Of a DNA stretch of 63,221 nucleotides, positions 34,519 through 42,443 are shown piece by piece. The stretch lies in contig DASUXA010000095.1 of assembly GCA_036378155.1 (NCBI GenBank), positions 1 to 63,221 of the forward strand. The letters are read 5' to 3'. Positions within the stretch are counted from its first letter, which is position 1. The number at the start of each line of letters is the position of its first letter. Under the pieces are notes generated by a model. That model saw only the letters and a list, made by a program, of their open reading frames with translations. It did no database searches and was not told the DNA's origin. The stretch comes from DASUXA01 sp036378155 (lineage in GTDB: Bacteria; Actinomycetota; Actinomycetes; Mycobacteriales; Micromonosporaceae). A program made the position numbers and the translations under genes.

Positions 34519-35346
34519 TCAGGCGGTCCAGCCGTGGTCGCGGGCGAGTTGGGTGAGCGCCGACCGGGCGAGGTTCAGCCGCGCCGCGTCGTCGCCGTCC
34601 AGCCGGGCGGCGACCCCGGCGGCGATCTCCACCGCGCGGTCCTCGGCGAGGTCGAGCAGCCCGAGCGTCACCGTCCACCAGAACTGGTCGTCGTCGCGAC
34701 GGTCCGGGCAGCCCGAGCGGTACCACTCGGCCAGCCCGTCGAGCAGGTCGTCGCCGACGCCGTCCGGATCGGTCAGGCGCAGCGCCGCGCACACCTTGTC
34801 GGCGGAGTCGCCCGACCAGTCCGCCAGGTGCCGCAGGACCAGCGGGTACAGCCGGGCGTCGCCGAGCGCGCCGGCCGCCTCGACCTCCAGCACCAGGACG
34901 TTGTCGTCGGCGAGTCGGTCCAGCAGGACCGGCAGTACCCGGCTGTCGCGCCGGCGCGCCAGACCGACCAGCGCCTCGCACCTGGTCTCGTCGTGCGGGT
35001 CGGACAGCCGGGCGGCGAGCGCGTCGCGCAGCCTCGGGCCGTCCGCCTCGGACAACTGGGTACCGAGCGCGAAGCACGCCCAGTCCCGCACGTCGTCCCA
35101 CGGGTCGGTGGTGAGCGTGACGAGCGCGTCGACGACCGCTTCGGCCGCCGGTTCGTCGGTCAGGTGCGGCAGCGCCTGGGCGGCGGCACGCCGGACCTGG
35201 GGGTCGTCATGGGTGGTCAGATGCAGCGCGACGGGCAGCTGGGCCGGGTCGTGGCACGACATCAGGGCCGCGGTGAGGACCGCCGCCGGGGTGCCGGGGT
35301 CGGCCGCGAGGTCGGCGAGGCTGCCCGGATTCTGGTCGAGGTCCAC
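34519..35346 (-). CDS. HEAT-repeat protein
   Basis: 275 residues made of helical HEAT/PBS-lyase repeats: DDPQVRRAAAQALPHLTDEP, PWDDVRDWACFALGTQL, PHDETRCEALVGLARRRD and DARLYPLVLRHLADW. Such scaffolds usually mediate protein interaction. GTG 35346 is the likely start because the frame further upstream covers the opposite-strand cgoX sequence with unrelated composition. It lies between hemE and cgoX on the opposite strand, so it is an insertion into the heme cluster. No bilin-lyase catalytic role is suggested by context. Confidence 0.85.
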   Translation of the reverse strand: MDLDQNPGSLADLAADPGTPAAVLTAALMSCHDPAQLPVALHLTTHDDPQVRRAAAQALPHLTDEPAAEAVVDALVTLTTDPWDDVRDWACFALGTQLSEADGPRLRDALAARLSDPHDETRCEALVGLARRRDSRVLPVLLDRLADDNVLVLEVEAAGALGDARLYPLVLRHLADWSGDSADKVCAALRLTDPDGVGDDLLDGLAEWYRSGCPDRRDDDQFWWTVTLGLLDLAEDRAVEIAAGVAARLDGDDAARLNLARSALTQLARDHGWTA

Positions 35347-35449
35347 GTATCGAGTGTCCGTCGGTTCGGGCCGTACGGCGACTCGAACGACGATCGAAAA
35401 TGCCCGGCCCGGTTGCCGTGGTCGTTCGACGTACTGGGAGGGTGGGGGC

Positions 35450-36844
35450 ATGCGGATCGTGGTCGTCGGCGGCGGTATCACGGGCCTCGCCGCTGCGCTG
35501 CGGCTGCGCGAGTCGCGGCCGGACGCCCGGATCGTGCTCGTCGAGCAGAGCGATGTCCTGGGGGGCAAGTTACGTACCGGCGAGGTCGCCGGGCAACCGA
35601 TGGAGACCGGCGCGGAGACGTTCCTGACCCGCGATCCGGACGGGCAGCCGAGCGCGGCGGTCGAACTGGCGCGCCGGGTCGGACTCGGTGACGCGTTGCG
35701 CCATCCCGCGCCGCTGGGCGCGGCGATCGCGGCGCGGGGCAGGCTGTGGTCGGTACCGCGCGGCACGATCATGGGCATCCCCGCCGACCAGAGCGCGTTG
35801 GACGGACTTGCCCGGCTGGACCCGGCTCGCGACGCGGACGCGGCGCGCCCGCTGCTGGAGCCGGACCAGGACGAGTCGGTGGGTTCGCTGGTCCGGCGAC
35901 GGTTCGGCGACCAGGTCACCGACGTGCTGGTCGACCCGCTGCTGGGCGGCGTGTACGCGGGACGCGCCGACGACCTGTCGCTGTCCGTGACGATCCCGGC
36001 GCTGGCTGCCGCCTGCCGGCGGGCGTCGACGCTGTCCGGCGCGGTACGCCAGGTGATCGCCGACCGCCCACCGGCATCCGGTCCGGTGTTCGCGACCGTC
36101 GAAGGCGGACTCAGTCGCCTGGTCGGGGCGGTCGCCGCCGCCCTGGGCGACGTCGACATCCGGCTCGGGTCGCCGGTACGGGAACTGCGTCCGACCGGTA
36201 CCGGCTGGCGGCTGGTGCTCGGCTCGACCCGGGACGCGACCACGGTCGAGGCGGACGGTGTCGTGCTGGCGGTACCGAGCCGCCCGGCGGCGCGCCTGCT
36301 CACGGCGGTCAGTCCGGCGGCGGCAGCCGAGGTCGGCGTGCTGGACTACGCCAGCGTCGCGCTGGTCACCCTGGCGGTGCCCGCCGCGCGGCTGCCCGAA
36401 CTGTCGGGGTTCCTGGTACCGGCGACGGAAGGTCGCGCCATCAAGGCGGCGACGTTCTTCACCACGAAATGGGCGCACCATCGCCGAGCGGACGGGTTGG
36501 CGGTGCTGCGCGCCTCGCTCGGTCGGTACGGCGACGAGCAGGTGCTCCAGCGCTCCGACGAGGACCTGGTGGCGCTGGTACGCGAGGATCTCGCCGCCGT
36601 GCTGGGCGCGCCGCTGCCCGCCCCGGTCGACGTCGTCGTGCGCCGCTGGGGCGGGGCGCTGCCGCAGTACACGCCGGGTCATCTCGACCGGGTCGCCCGC
36701 GCCCGGATCCTGCTCGCCGCGCAGGCGCCGACCCTGGCGCTGGCGGGTGCCGGGTACGACGGGGTGGGCATTCCGGCGTGTGTGCGCTCCGGGCAGGCCG
36801 CCGCCGATCAGGTACTCGCGGCGGTGGGAGAATCGGGGACATGA
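35450..36844 (+). CDS. cgoX: Coproporphyrinogen III oxidase, oxygen-dependent FAD flavoprotein
   Basis: 464-residue flavoprotein (also named HemY/HemG). In actinobacteria it oxidises coproporphyrinogen III to coproporphyrin III in the coproporphyrin-dependent heme route. The FAD site is VVVGGGITGLAAALRLRE (4-21), with VLVEQSDVLGGKLRT as second strand and GAGYDGVGIPACVRSG for the C-terminal FAD contact. WGGALPQYTPGH is also typical. A G-rich SD precedes ATG 35450. It overlaps chdC by 4 bp (ATGA), so heme-making enzymes CgoX and ChdC are produced together. Older annotation as protoporphyrinogen oxidase would be misleading. Confidence 0.93.
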   Translation: MRIVVVGGGITGLAAALRLRESRPDARIVLVEQSDVLGGKLRTGEVAGQPMETGAETFLTRDPDGQPSAAVELARRVGLGDALRHPAPLGAAIAARGRLWSVPRGTIMGIPADQSALDGLARLDPARDADAARPLLEPDQDESVGSLVRRRFGDQVTDVLVDPLLGGVYAGRADDLSLSVTIPALAAACRRASTLSGAVRQVIADRPPASGPVFATVEGGLSRLVGAVAAALGDVDIRLGSPVRELRPTGTGWRLVLGSTRDATTVEADGVVLAVPSRPAARLLTAVSPAAAAEVGVLDYASVALVTLAVPAARLPELSGFLVPATEGRAIKAATFFTTKWAHHRRADGLAVLRASLGRYGDEQVLQRSDEDLVALVREDLAAVLGAPLPAPVDVVVRRWGGALPQYTPGHLDRVARARILLAAQAPTLALAGAGYDGVGIPACVRSGQAAADQVLAAVGESGT

Positions 36845-37542
36845 GCGAACAGACCAACGCCGCCCGCATCCGGGAGCTCAACGCGACCATCCGGTACACG
36901 ATGTGGTCGGTCTTCCGTGCCTCGACGCCCCTGCCGGCGCTGCGCGACGGGCTGGCTACCGAGGTCGACGGGCTCTTCGAGCAGTTGGCGGGCAAGGACG
37001 TCACGGTTCGCGGCACGTACGACGTGTCCGGGCTGCGCGCCGACGCCGACCTGATGATCTGGTGGCACGCCCCGACCTCGGACGCGTTGCAGGACGCGTA
37101 CGGGTTGTTCCGGCGCACCGGGCTGGGTCGGCACCTGACTCCGGTCTGGTCGCAGATGGCGCTGCACCGCCCCGCCGAGTTCAACAAGAGCCACCTGCCG
37201 GCGTTCCTGGCGGGCGAGGAGTCGCGCGCCTACGTCTGCGTGTACCCGTTCGTGCGGTCCTACGACTGGTACCTGCTGCCCGACGAGGACCGCCGCGAGA
37301 TGCTCGCCGAACACGGTCGGATGGCGCGGACGTACCCGGACGTGCGCGCCAACACGGTGTCGGCGTTCGCGCTCGGCGACTACGAGTGGATCCTCGCCTT
37401 CGAAGCCGACGAACTGCACCGGATCGTGGATCTGATGCGCGACCTGCGCGCGGCACGCGCCCGCCTGCACGTACGCCACGAGATCCCGTTCTTCACCGGT
37501 CGCCGTCGCCCGGTCACCGAGATCGTCGCCGACCTGCCGTAG
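36841..37542 (+). CDS. chdC: Coproheme decarboxylase (HemQ)
   Basis: Final enzyme of the coproporphyrin-dependent pathway: converts iron-coproporphyrin III to heme b by two decarboxylations driven by peroxide. 233 residues, chlorite-dismutase fold. AYVCVYPFVRSYDWYLLP carries the redox-active Tyr, and LAEHGRMARTYPDVRANTV follows with the heme-pocket basic residues; ALGDYEWILAFEAD is also conserved. The start overlaps the cgoX stop. Its presence shows that the organism uses the actinobacterial/firmicute heme route, not the protoporphyrin one. The ferrochelatase gene is not in the window. Confidence 0.95.
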   Translation: MSEQTNAARIRELNATIRYTMWSVFRASTPLPALRDGLATEVDGLFEQLAGKDVTVRGTYDVSGLRADADLMIWWHAPTSDALQDAYGLFRRTGLGRHLTPVWSQMALHRPAEFNKSHLPAFLAGEESRAYVCVYPFVRSYDWYLLPDEDRREMLAEHGRMARTYPDVRANTVSAFALGDYEWILAFEADELHRIVDLMRDLRAARARLHVRHEIPFFTGRRRPVTEIVADLP

Positions 37543-37655
37543 AGGGCTTGCGCGGCAGCGCCGGGGGCTCCGGCGCGTCGCTCCGGGCGGTCGCGCTTGG
37601 TCCCTGCGCGCGTCCCCGGCCCCGCGACCGTCGGCGCAGTTCGGCCTGCGGGAAC

Positions 37656-38108
37656 TCAGCGGCGGCAGGCGAGGTCCGATCGCGCCATCGGCATGTGCGG
37701 GATGTCGTCTTCGAGGAATTCCGGGCCGACGACGCGGAAGCCGAACTCCGCGTAGAAGTCGACCAGGTACGACTGCGCGTTCAGGTCGCACGGCCGGTCG
37801 CCGATCAGGTCGAGCGCGGCGCGCATCAGCCGTCGGGCGTGGCCCCGACCTCGCTGGTCGCGGGCGACGCACACCCGTCCGATCCGGGCCCGGCCCGCGT
37901 GATCGCTGAGTACCCGCAGGTATGCCGCCGGCGGTTCACCGTCGCCCGCCAACCACAGGTGCCGGGTGTCCGCCTCCAGGTCGCGCCCGTCCAGGTCCAG
38001 GTACGCACACTTCTGCTCGACCACGAACACGTCGGCGCGCAGCCGGATCAGGGCGTACAGGGTCGCGGCGTCCAACTCGGCGAACCGGGCGACATGCAGG
38101 TCGGTCAC
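37656..38108 (-). CDS. GNAT-family N-acetyltransferase (ElaA-type)
   Basis: 150 residues. Acetyl-CoA-binding motif A is RIGRVCVARDQRGRGHARRL, preceded by RLRADVFVVEQKCAYLDLDG, which is characteristic of the ElaA subgroup. The C-terminal FYAEFGFRVVGPEFLEDDIPH is motif B. The substrate is unknown; small-molecule amine acetylation is expected. GTG 38108 is preceded by TAGCAT (38122-38117 on the minus strand) at 8 nt, without SD, suggesting a leaderless mRNA. Confidence 0.88.
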   Translation of the reverse strand: MTDLHVARFAELDAATLYALIRLRADVFVVEQKCAYLDLDGRDLEADTRHLWLAGDGEPPAAYLRVLSDHAGRARIGRVCVARDQRGRGHARRLMRAALDLIGDRPCDLNAQSYLVDFYAEFGFRVVGPEFLEDDIPHMPMARSDLACRR

Positions 38109-38116
38109 GACAACCG

Positions 38117-38122
38117 ATGCTA
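38117..38122 (-). promoter_or_regulatory. -10 hexamer for leaderless GNAT mRNA
   Basis: TAGCAT on the minus strand ends 8 nt before GTG 38108, with no Shine-Dalgarno in the gap. Confidence 0.45.
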
Positions 38123-38151
38123 CGGCCCGGCGTGCCGGATGCCGCCGGGGC

Positions 38152-38409
38152 TCAGCCCGGGTGGGAACCCACGGCGTCCCGCACCTCGGCGCCGCGCTCG
38201 GAGGCGTTGCGCGCGCAGTTCGCGCAGCAGTAGAAGTGCCCGTCGACCTCGACACCGTGTCCGATGATCCGGCACTGGCAGTGTTCGCACACCGGCGCGA
38301 GTTTGTGGATCGCGCACTCGAACGAGTCGAAGGTGTGCGTGTTTCCGCCCGTGGTACGGATCTCGAACGACATCCAGTAGTCGTTGCCGCAGACTTCGCA
38401 GACCGCCAT
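38152..38409 (-). CDS. Small Cys-rich zinc-binding protein
   Basis: 85 residues with nine cysteines and four histidines: CEVCGNDYW, FDSFECAIH, CEHCQCRIIGHGVEVDG, HFYCCANC. The pattern resembles bacterial metallothionein-like or double zinc-ribbon proteins found in actinobacteria. It probably binds two metals; a role in metal buffering or DNA binding cannot be separated. ATG 38409 is preceded by a G-run SD. It stands alone between the GNAT gene and the catabolic island. Confidence 0.8.
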   Translation of the reverse strand: MAVCEVCGNDYWMSFEIRTTGGNTHTFDSFECAIHKLAPVCEHCQCRIIGHGVEVDGHFYCCANCARNASERGAEVRDAVGSHPG

Positions 38410-38503
38410 GACGCCCCCCGGTACCGCTCGGCTCCTCTTCCGTGAGCGTCGCGCGGGGCGGCGACCGGGGCAACCGGAACCCGACAATCCGCCGGTACGC
38501 CCC

Positions 38504-39385
38504 TCAGCCGGTACCGGCGACGATCGCGTCGGCGGACGCGAGGACTTCGGTGACGTGTCGCCCGAACGCCGCGTCGCACGGGTGGGGGGTACCGGTCTCG
38601 GCGGCCTGCACGAGCGCGCCGACCGCGTGGCGCAGCGCGTCGACCGCCGGGCTCGGCTCGGGCGGCATCGCGCTCAGTCCGGTCGCCCCCCAGAGCGTGA
38701 CGCTGGTGTGCGCCGCCGGTTCAGGGGTACGCAGGCTCAGCGCCGCGCTGCTGGTGGCGCCGGACTCGTGACGCAGCAGCAGCCAGGTGAGGTCGTTGCG
38801 CCCCGCCGTCGCCGACACGTCGGTCACCGGACCCAGCGCGCCGCACAACATGGACAGCGCGTGCGGACCGACGTCCCACAGCCCGCCGCGCTGCTGACGC
38901 CAGGTCGACTCGGCGTACGGGCTGCCGGGCAGCAGCGCCGACGCCAGCCACCGGGCTTCGCCGCCCTGCCAGCCGCCCCGCTTCACCGCGTCCGCCAACC
39001 ACGCCTGCCGTTCCGGGCGGAACCGGTTGGTGAGGAAGACGACCGACGCGACTGCGGACGAGTCGACCTGCTGCTCGACCTGCCGGGCGAGCGCCGTCGA
39101 GGTGGCGACGGGTTTCTCCAGGAGCAGGTGGCGACCGGCGGCGGCGGCGCGTACCGCCAGCGGCGCCTGGACGTCGGGCGGTACCGCGAACGCCACCGCG
39201 TTGACGCGTTCCAGCATCTCGTCGTACGACCGGCAGGCGTCCACCCCGACCCGTCGGGCGAGCGCGTCGGTCCGGACCGGGTCGCGACCCCACACGCACT
39301 CCAGCCGGGCGTCGGCGGCACCGAGCAGCGCCGGGCAGTACGTCTGTGCGGCCCAGTAGCCGGTACCGATGACACCGAACCGCAT
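38504..39385 (-). CDS. Gfo/Idh/MocA-family oxidoreductase
   Basis: 293 residues. NAD(P)-binding Rossmann N-terminus FGVIGTGYWAAQTYCPAL, EKP motif in HLLLEKPVATSTALA with the conserved Lys, then a C-terminal alpha/beta domain with the catalytic His region in GGLWDVGPHALSM. Members oxidise or isomerise sugars, inositols and sugar acids. It is the third gene of the dhaK-dhaL unit. ATG 39385 is adopted; a GTG at 39403 overlapping the dhaL stop (GTGA) is an equally possible, translationally coupled start. The substrate is unknown but context points to a ketose or polyol. Confidence 0.87.
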   Translation of the reverse strand: MRFGVIGTGYWAAQTYCPALLGAADARLECVWGRDPVRTDALARRVGVDACRSYDEMLERVNAVAFAVPPDVQAPLAVRAAAAGRHLLLEKPVATSTALARQVEQQVDSSAVASVVFLTNRFRPERQAWLADAVKRGGWQGGEARWLASALLPGSPYAESTWRQQRGGLWDVGPHALSMLCGALGPVTDVSATAGRNDLTWLLLRHESGATSSAALSLRTPEPAAHTSVTLWGATGLSAMPPEPSPAVDALRHAVGALVQAAETGTPHPCDAAFGRHVTEVLASADAIVAGTG

Positions 39386-39399
39386 CACCCGCCGCGCCG

Positions 39400-40041
39400 T
39401 CACCCGTCCACGCGCCCGTCGGTGCCGACCGTGACCTCCCGCAGGCTTTGCAGGAACCGCAGGTACGCGGTGGCTCCGGCGTCGGGGTGACCGAGGCCGC
39501 GGTCGCCGGTCCACGCCGCGCGACCCTTGCGGGGCGACATCTGCCGGGTGGCGGCGACGCCGTCTTCCGCCGCCTGGATCATCGCGTCGAGCGCCGCTTC
39601 GCTGGTACCGGTCGCCTGCTCCAGCGCGTCGAGGCTGGGAATCAGGGCGTCGAGTACGGTCCGGTCGCCCGGCGCCGACCCACCGCGCTGGGCGATGGCC
39701 GCGGCGACGGCTCTGCCCACCGCCAGCGCAGCGTCGCGGTCCACGGTGGTCGCGTCGGTCACCGCCCGCGCCGCGGCGAGCAGTCCGCCCCCGACCAGGG
39801 CGGCGAACGTCGACGGGTTCCCGCGTGCGAAGGCCGCGCCCACCGCGCGGAGCAGCGCCGCCAACGCGACGTCGGCGGGCAGCGTGTCCAGCGCCTGTTC
39901 GACCGCCCGGGCACCTTCACTCACCGTGATGCCGAGGTCGCCGTCACCTGCGGCGCCGTCCAGCGTGGCGAGTTCGTCCGCCGCCCTGCCCAGCAGCGGC
40001 ATCGCCTTGCGGAGCAGGTCGGTCAGTTCGTCGGGAGTCAC
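39400..40041 (-). CDS. dhaL: Dihydroxyacetone kinase subunit DhaL (ADP/ATP-binding)
   Basis: 213 residues. Mg-nucleotide site AAGDGDLGITVSEG (about 30-43), PGDRTVLDALIP, and the C-terminal GRAAWTGDRGLGHPDAG, all typical of DhaL. It transfers phosphate to the ketose bound on DhaK. No DhaM is encoded nearby, so the phosphate source (PTS or ATP) is open; split ATP-dependent DhaKL enzymes exist for tetrulose substrates. It is 25 bp downstream of dhaK on the same strand. Confidence 0.9.
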   Translation of the reverse strand: MTPDELTDLLRKAMPLLGRAADELATLDGAAGDGDLGITVSEGARAVEQALDTLPADVALAALLRAVGAAFARGNPSTFAALVGGGLLAAARAVTDATTVDRDAALAVGRAVAAAIAQRGGSAPGDRTVLDALIPSLDALEQATGTSEAALDAMIQAAEDGVAATRQMSPRKGRAAWTGDRGLGHPDAGATAYLRFLQSLREVTVGTDGRVDG

Positions 40042-40066
40042 GCGATTCTCCTCTCTGCCCGCGCCG

Positions 40067-41068
40067 TCACTGCCGGAAGAACGGGGACGCCGCCGGCGCG
40101 TCGAGCAGGCTGACGAGTTCGTCGTCGAGCTTGAGCAGCGACAGCGACGCGCCCGCCATTTCCAGACTGGTCGCGTACTCGCCGACGTAGGCGCGGTGCA
40201 CCACGACCGACCGCTCGTCGCACAGCTGCCTGACCCGGCGGTACATCACGTACAGCTCCTCCAGCGGGGTGGCGCCCATGCCGTTGACCAGTACCGCCAC
40301 CCGGCTGCCCGGTCCCAGGTCGAGTTCTGCCGAGACCCGCTCGAACAGCTGCTCGACGACCGAGTCGGCGGTTTCCAGCTCGCCCCTGCGGATACCGGGC
40401 TCGCCGTGGATGCCGATCCCGATCTCCATCTCGCCCTCGGCGAGTTCGAACGTCGGCTTACCGGCGGTGGGGATGATGGTGGGCGACAGACCGACGCCCA
40501 TGGTCCTGGTCGCGTCCGCCACCTTGGTAGCGACCGCGGTGACCGCCGCGAGGTCGCGACCCTCCTCGGCGGCGGCTCCGGCGCACTTGTACGCGAAGAA
40601 CAGCCCGGCGACGCCGCGCCGCTCGGCGGCGCGCTCGGGCGGTGCCGAGGCGACGTCGTCGTGCCCGAGTACGGTCGTGGTCGTGATGCCTTCCGCGTCG
40701 GCGAGGTCGCAGGCGAGTTCGAAGTTGAGGCGGTCGCCGGTGTAGTTGCCGTACAGGCAGAGCACGCCCCGACCGCAGTCGGCGGCCCGGATCGCTTCGA
40801 GGGCGGCGTCCGAGGAGTGCGAGGAGAAGACGTTGCCGATCGCGGCGGCGGTCGCCAGACCCCGACCGACGTATCCGACGAACAGCGGCAGGTGACCCGA
40901 TCCGCCGCCGGTGACGATTCCGACCCGGTTACCGGTTCCGGCGTCCTTGCGTACGATCACCCGGCTGTCGCCCTTGGCGACGGCGAGCTGGTCGGGATGT
41001 GCGGCCAGCAGCCCTTCCAGCATCTCGTCGACGAAGTTCGCCGGTTGGTTTATCAGCTTCTTGCTCAC
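40067..41068 (-). CDS. dhaK: Dihydroxyacetone kinase subunit DhaK (ketotriose/ketotetrose binding)
   Basis: 333 residues. The substrate His that forms the covalent hemiaminal is in EIGIGIHGEPG (about residue 215). The loop VTGGGSGHLPLFVGYVG replaces the usual GGGSGHEPxxxGFVG; Leu for Glu and Leu-Phe-Val beside the substrate pocket suggest an altered ketose substrate, such as erythrulose or another short ketose. GTG 41068 has GGGAG upstream. It is divergent from the dapA-like operon across a 398-bp region with two copies of the island palindrome, so both arms probably share control. Confidence 0.9.
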   Translation of the reverse strand: MSKKLINQPANFVDEMLEGLLAAHPDQLAVAKGDSRVIVRKDAGTGNRVGIVTGGGSGHLPLFVGYVGRGLATAAAIGNVFSSHSSDAALEAIRAADCGRGVLCLYGNYTGDRLNFELACDLADAEGITTTTVLGHDDVASAPPERAAERRGVAGLFFAYKCAGAAAEEGRDLAAVTAVATKVADATRTMGVGLSPTIIPTAGKPTFELAEGEMEIGIGIHGEPGIRRGELETADSVVEQLFERVSAELDLGPGSRVAVLVNGMGATPLEELYVMYRRVRQLCDERSVVVHRAYVGEYATSLEMAGASLSLLKLDDELVSLLDAPAASPFFRQ

Positions 41069-41238
41069 GCGCCACTCCCGAAGTTGACCCTGCTGTCCGG
41101 CGGCGGATCGCCTTGTACCGGGTCGGCCGGCACGCACCTGGGCGCGTCAGCAGAGCTCGGTACGGCACCTGCTGTGGTGTCACGACCGGCGAGACGTTCC
41201 GCCCGTCGACGGCTTCGCGACATCAGCCGGCCAGGCCG

Positions 41239-41254
41239 ATGTAACCGGTAACAT
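41239..41254. promoter_or_regulatory. Island operator, site A (dhaK side)
   Basis: ATGTAACCGGTAACAT, matching the six-site consensus ATGTnACCGGTnACAT exactly; the n positions break perfect symmetry. The central CCGG and 16-bp length are typical of LacI-family operators. It lies about 170 bp upstream of dhaK. Confidence 0.75.
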
Positions 41255-41338
41255 AGGCGGTGCGCCCCTCCCGTACAAGGGGTTGCGCCCACGTTTCTGG
41301 CGGTCGCCGACCTCGGCGGAAACCCCGGCACCGATCTC

Positions 41339-41367
41339 TTGACATGACCTGTGTTCCTCGGCACGCT
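41339..41367 (+). promoter_or_regulatory. Candidate promoter of the lyase/transporter operon
   Basis: Perfect -35 TTGACA (41339-41344), a 17-bp spacer, then CACGCT (41362-41367), a weak -10 sharing the A and final T. The transcription start would fall near 41374, just before operator B, so a bound repressor would block elongation or opening. Confidence 0.5.
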
Positions 41368-41382
41368 AAGTCGCACCGCCTC

Positions 41383-41398
41383 ATGTCACCGGTGACAT
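41383..41398. promoter_or_regulatory. Island operator, site B (dapA side)
   Basis: ATGTCACCGGTGACAT, a perfect 16-bp palindrome, 68 bp before ATG 41467 and just downstream of the TTGACA promoter. Confidence 0.8.
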
Positions 41399-41466
41399 CA
41401 ATCATGTTCCAACTCCGCCCGCCGTACCGACGGCTCGTGGCGGTGGAGTCGTCGAGGGAGAAGCTC

Positions 41467-42351
41467 ATGACACTTGACCTGCACGGGATCATTCCGCCGC
41501 TGGTGACGCCGTTCGGCGCGGACGAGAGCGTCCTGGAGGACGCCGTCCGCGCGGAGGTCCGCCTGCACCTCGACGCCGGTGTACACGGCATCTGCGTCAC
41601 CGGGAGCACCGGCGAAGGGGCGAGCCTGTCGGCGCAGGACACCGTGGCGGTCGCGCGGGCGGCGGTGAAGGAGTGCGCCGGCAGCCGCCCCGTGATCGCC
41701 GGGATCATCCGCGACTCGCTGAGCGACGTGGTCCGGTACGGACAGGCACTGAAGGAGACCGGGGTCGACGCCCTCCAGATCACCCCGGTGCACTACCTGT
41801 TCACCCCCGACGGGGAGACCACCTTCGCCTACTACGAGCGGATCGCCGCCGAGGTCGGACTGCCCATCGTCGTGTACAACGTCGTGCCCTGGGCGACCAT
41901 CGACCCGGTCACGCTCGCCCGGATTCTCGACGACATCCCGCTGGTGGTAGCCGTCAAGCAGTCCGGCGGCGACATCCACGCCCTGGCCACGCTGCTGCAT
42001 CTGGGCCCGACCGGCGGCAAGGTGCTGACCGCGATCGACGACCTGCTGTACCCGTCGTTCACGCTCGGCGCTGCCGGCGCCATCGCCGCCACCCTCACCG
42101 TGGTACCCGGTCTGTGCGTCGACCTGTGGAACGCGACGCAGGCGGGCGACCACGCGACGGCGCTGGCCATCCACAACCGTCTGCTCGGCGTGTGGCAGGC
42201 CATCGGCGGGCCGAACATGCCGGCTCGGATCAAGGTCGCGCTGGCGATGCTGGGTCGGGACGGCGGACAGGCGCGCAGCCCGATGAGCCCGGTCACCGAC
42301 GCCGAGCGCGCCCAGCTGGAACAGGCGTTGCGCGACGCCGGCGTGCTGTAG
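41467..42351 (+). CDS. DapA/DHDPS-family pyruvate-dependent lyase (paralogue 1)
   Basis: 294-residue class I aldolase. Pyruvate site VTGSTGEGASLS (about 45-56), Tyr in LPIVVYNVVPW, and the Schiff-base Lys in LVVAVKQSGGD (about 160). The family cleaves or forms 2-keto-3-deoxy sugar acids, or makes hydroxy-tetrahydrodipicolinate. A catabolic role is favoured by the operon: first gene, followed by a paralogue and a sugar importer. GAGGGAGAAG precedes ATG 41467. It probably releases pyruvate plus an aldehyde; the sugar acid is unknown. Confidence 0.88.
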   Translation: MTLDLHGIIPPLVTPFGADESVLEDAVRAEVRLHLDAGVHGICVTGSTGEGASLSAQDTVAVARAAVKECAGSRPVIAGIIRDSLSDVVRYGQALKETGVDALQITPVHYLFTPDGETTFAYYERIAAEVGLPIVVYNVVPWATIDPVTLARILDDIPLVVAVKQSGGDIHALATLLHLGPTGGKVLTAIDDLLYPSFTLGAAGAIAATLTVVPGLCVDLWNATQAGDHATALAIHNRLLGVWQAIGGPNMPARIKVALAMLGRDGGQARSPMSPVTDAERAQLEQALRDAGVL

Positions 42352-42443
42352 CGGTTCGCGCGCGGCAAGCCCCGGAGACAAACCCACCAGGCGAGCACGC
42401 CGACGGCGGGTGCACCACCCTTCGACCCTACGAGAGGGCTGAC

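Larger units (their letters stand above)
41069..41466. other. Divergent control region dhaK / dapA-like operon
   Basis: A 398-bp gene-free region that must carry promoters for the leftward dhaK-dhaL-Gfo/Idh unit and the rightward lyase/transporter operon. It contains two operator palindromes (41239-41254 and 41383-41398) and a TTGACA -35 element at 41339-41344. No small ORF with credible codon use was seen. Confidence 0.7.
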
